Shown here: positions 61,201 to 64,000 of the stretch, in pieces
Numbering within the stretch: the first letter of the stretch is position 1
How the letters are laid out: the number at the start of each line of letters is the position of its first letter
DNA from: Dolomedes plantarius
Lineage: Eukaryota > Arthropoda > Arachnida > Araneae > Dolomedidae
Assembly: GCA_907164885.2 (NCBI GenBank)
Contig: OU015493.1
Coordinates: 217,174,401 to 217,238,400, forward strand
DNA: 64,000 nt
Direction: 5' to 3'
The notes under the pieces: generated by a model
The model's database searches: none
Told to the model about the DNA's origin: nothing
What the model saw: only the letters and a program-made list of their open reading frames with translations
Program-made: the position numbers and the translations under genes

Positions 61201-64000
61201 TGAAAAAAAATTCAAAGTTTACTTGTTTTAATATGACATAAAAGTTATAGTACCATGCTAATAATTATCTAAGATGATTATAACTACCTTCCTAAAAATG
61301 TCTCAAAACTGAATAGACAGAATATAGCATAAAAACATGAAAAAAACTTTTGAATGACAAAACACAAATAAAATGTAGCTTTTCCATTCCAGCCTGTAGA
61401 ACAAATGAACAGGCACAAAATACATGACAATAGATGGCACTTTCAACATTTTCATTCAAAAGAAAAAATTTATTTTTGAGAACTGTTAAAGGTTTAAAAA
61501 AAAAAAAATCATATAGAGAAAATATACTATGTATAATTACCAATAGATACAATACATATTTTATTTTGCATATATAATTTACAAGGGTGTCAATTAGATT
61601 ATCACAATAAAAAACTATTAAGTTGTGCCCTCAATTTAGAAGCAGTTCATTTTTTGTTCAAAAATTCTTATAAATGGGGATAGAATGATTAAAATTTTTT
61701 TAAAGAATTTTTCAATACCCAGTATGTAACCATCAAAAGCATACCCTTTTCAAAAACTTTTTTAATTACAATAAAAAGAAAACTAGCAATGAAAATATTA
61801 CAAATACATAAATACAATTAGTTTGTAAATGAATTTACATTACTTGATGCACGTACCTTCTAATTAATAGTTGTATATTCAGCAACCAGTTAAAATCTCT
61901 CAAAATAAGAGATCAAACTAATCATTAAGCTTAGACCATATAGAAAGGAATATTATACAGCTGTCATCTATATACATTATCTGCAAATATAATTATTATA
62001 AAGAATAATACAACCCACCAAGAGTCTAGCACAAAATCACAAGATATATAACAGAGGCTGTGTATCTTTTATATTCTTACGATTGACTTGGAAAATAGAA
62101 AATAGGATTTTATTATAAAAAATATAAGTAGTATCAAGAAACACATCAAACTGTAAAGAAAAGTATATGCATGATAGAGGCTGAAAAATTAGTAATTTCA
62201 TTGCAAATCAATGCAATACTTTTATAGGGATGTCTAACTGGATAAAATCTAAACATCAATCACACAGATAAGAAAAACTGTAAATACTAAACCTTGAACT
62301 TCCAGTAGCAACTCACATATGAGAGGTAATGACCATTCAGCTGAAAGCCTATAATACACTTGTTTCCACCAGACTTGTGAACATTGATCAAGAAAACAAC
62401 AGAACAATTTCAGTAAAGCAACAAATATTTTCTCAGGAATTTTAAAATGAATAAGTACTTGAGTATAAAATATCAGAAACCTGAATATTAGAACGAGAAC
62501 AATGGGCAAAATGCTTCATGTGGTACTAGTATCAGTGTGCAAGCTAAATTTTCTCTAACAATCTCCAAGATAATTTTGATGAAAATGAGGTACCAAGTCA
62601 AACTCCTTTAACAAATGCTCTTTGACTTAGGATGGGGTAAAATACCTAACTGTTTAATCCCATTAAATCTGTATAAGTCAAAAATTCATTTATGACGTAC
62701 TTCATGCTAACCTCAAATGTGTTCAGAACACTGAAATAACTACAGTCTGCCACAATAATGAAAGTTTTTTATATTGAGCATCTCACTAAATTATATTAAT
62801 ATTGTACTGAACAATAAAATAATTATAAGTGTGTTTACCATTGAGATTTACAATTGTAGGCATACAGGGTCTTAAGAATGTTTATGACTCATACTGAACT
62901 AAAATTATAGTAATAAATATATTGCATATAATAAGGGAAAAGAAAAAAATTCAAGAGTATAAATATGGTTTCAAATGAATAGCATATTGCTTCCCAATCA
63001 ATCATAAAGTCGAAAAATCACACGTGAAACACCAAGAATCAGGGATTTGTTGAACTTTTATATCATATTTCAGTTAATAGGGCAAAATCAATTTTGATTT
63101 TATCCTAATTGAAAATAAAACCTATTTGAACAGAGTAAAACTAATGGATAAATATTTAGCATAAGGAGGTATTCAATAGATAATTCAGTAGGCATCCATC
63201 ACTCTGAAACCTTGAAACATAAAAACACTGCCTTTAAAGAACTATTGCCTCAAGCTCAATAAATTTAACTACTTTCCAGAAAATGAACATCAATCACTTA
63301 CAGATATATCAGATTTTACTTTACAGCCCAATGGATCATCATACTGAAAGGTGAGTAAGAATGATATTTAATTAGCAAAATACAAAAGGATATTGATCAT
63401 ATATTAAGTTCTTAATACACTAATGCTTCCAAGTCATGTTTTACGTAATTTTTTATTCAATATCTTTTCATCTTCAGCCTCATTATTATTTAAATGAGGC
63501 ACATTTAATTATTCAGAGTTGCTATTTGCATTTGAAAATAAACTTTTAAGATCTATGAGTTATGCTTAATATAAATGTTTTGTGGTTGACTTTTGAAGGA
63601 TAGAGTAGAAGACATATTCAGAATATATAAGTAGTATAGATTTCTAGAAAAGATCACTGAGCTTACTATGCTTAAAGTAATAATAATAATATTAAATTTA
63701 TAAAGCTGAATATATTTTTTTTTGTCAACTTACTTAAGTCTGCAATAATTTCATTACAATATATTTTGATGCTTTTCAACTTTTTATACAGACTGATAAA
63801 TACTAAACTGATGTTAATAGATAATTCTTTTAATGTACTAATTTTTGATGATTTTCAGGTTTATATAATAACATTTTAAGAGTACTATTAAAAAAAAAAT
63901 ACTGTATTAAATATCAACTTGTTTATGTTATAAATAGACCTACAAATCATGTTTCCAATGTTATCTGAAACTTAAGCTCAGTGAATTTTTAAAAGCATAC
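58274..64000. other. AT-rich sequence, no gene recognised
   Basis: Only short compositional ORFs (for example 58544-58738 plus, 61292-61552 and 62249-62509 minus) with no motif, splice context or repeat structure that I could support. Simple TA and TAA repeats occur. It could be intergenic or a long intron of a gene beyond the window. Confidence 0.55.

Noticed and set aside
62249..62509. Hydrophobic minus-strand ORF
   Set aside because: AT-rich DNA often gives Leu/Phe/Ile-rich frames. No start context, splice sites or similarity.
62620..62700. Tigger-like terminal sequence
   Set aside because: Only a loose resemblance at one end and no partner repeat found.
1..64000. CRISPR arrays, operons, prokaryotic promoters or rRNA
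   Set aside because: The window is plainly eukaryotic and shows none of these; the tandem repeats have no spacer-repeat structure.

Overview
The window is eukaryotic: strongly AT-rich, GT-AG introns, long introns full of degraded transposons. The repeat content (Tc1 and mariner relatives, hAT and pogo remnants, non-autonomous Helitrons, tRNA-derived SINEs, a LINE with RNase H) and the gene types suggest an arthropod. An arachnid, possibly a spider, is my best guess, mainly from recognising the Tc1 family at the left edge. This is inference, not a database result.

Two multi-exon loci sit head to head around a ~1.1 kb gap (40344-41464). On the plus strand, 41465-48219, five exons encode a compact 263-residue histidine-phosphatase (PGM) domain protein of the UBASH3/TULA/ecdysteroid-phosphate phosphatase type. 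Its first intron appears to use a GC donor. On the minus strand, eleven phase-compatible exons run from 40343 down to 6599. The first four (26149-40343) encode a protein with a duplicated N-terminal exon, two C2H2-like fingers and a CARF/ALS2CR8-like (WRKY-GCM1/FAR1-type) zinc domain. The last seven (6599-23804) encode an almost complete LHPP-like HAD phosphatase with a Pro-rich C-terminal tail.

The zinc-finger part has no visible stop exon and the LHPP part has no visible start codon. The joining phase (0/0) is compatible, so the simplest reading is one 631-residue chimeric gene. In its HAD domain the motif-I nucleophile Asp is Ser, while motifs II, III and IV are kept, suggesting a pseudo-phosphatase with a DNA-binding front end. 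This is the most interesting signal here; the fusion itself still needs transcript evidence.

Layout: 1-4620, a graveyard of Tc1 and mariner pieces and a GC-rich palindromic repeat; 4621-6598, AT-rich flank with one hAT MITE; 6599-40343, the minus-strand locus, whose introns carry Helitrons, SINEs, hAT MITEs, Tc1 copies, a LINE insertion and a degenerate satellite; 40344-41464, shared upstream region; 41465-48219, UBASH3-like gene with a DNA transposon in intron 2; 48573-53274, pogo and hAT remnants; 53275-64000, AT-rich DNA with old duplications, one SINE and one MITE, and no gene I can support.
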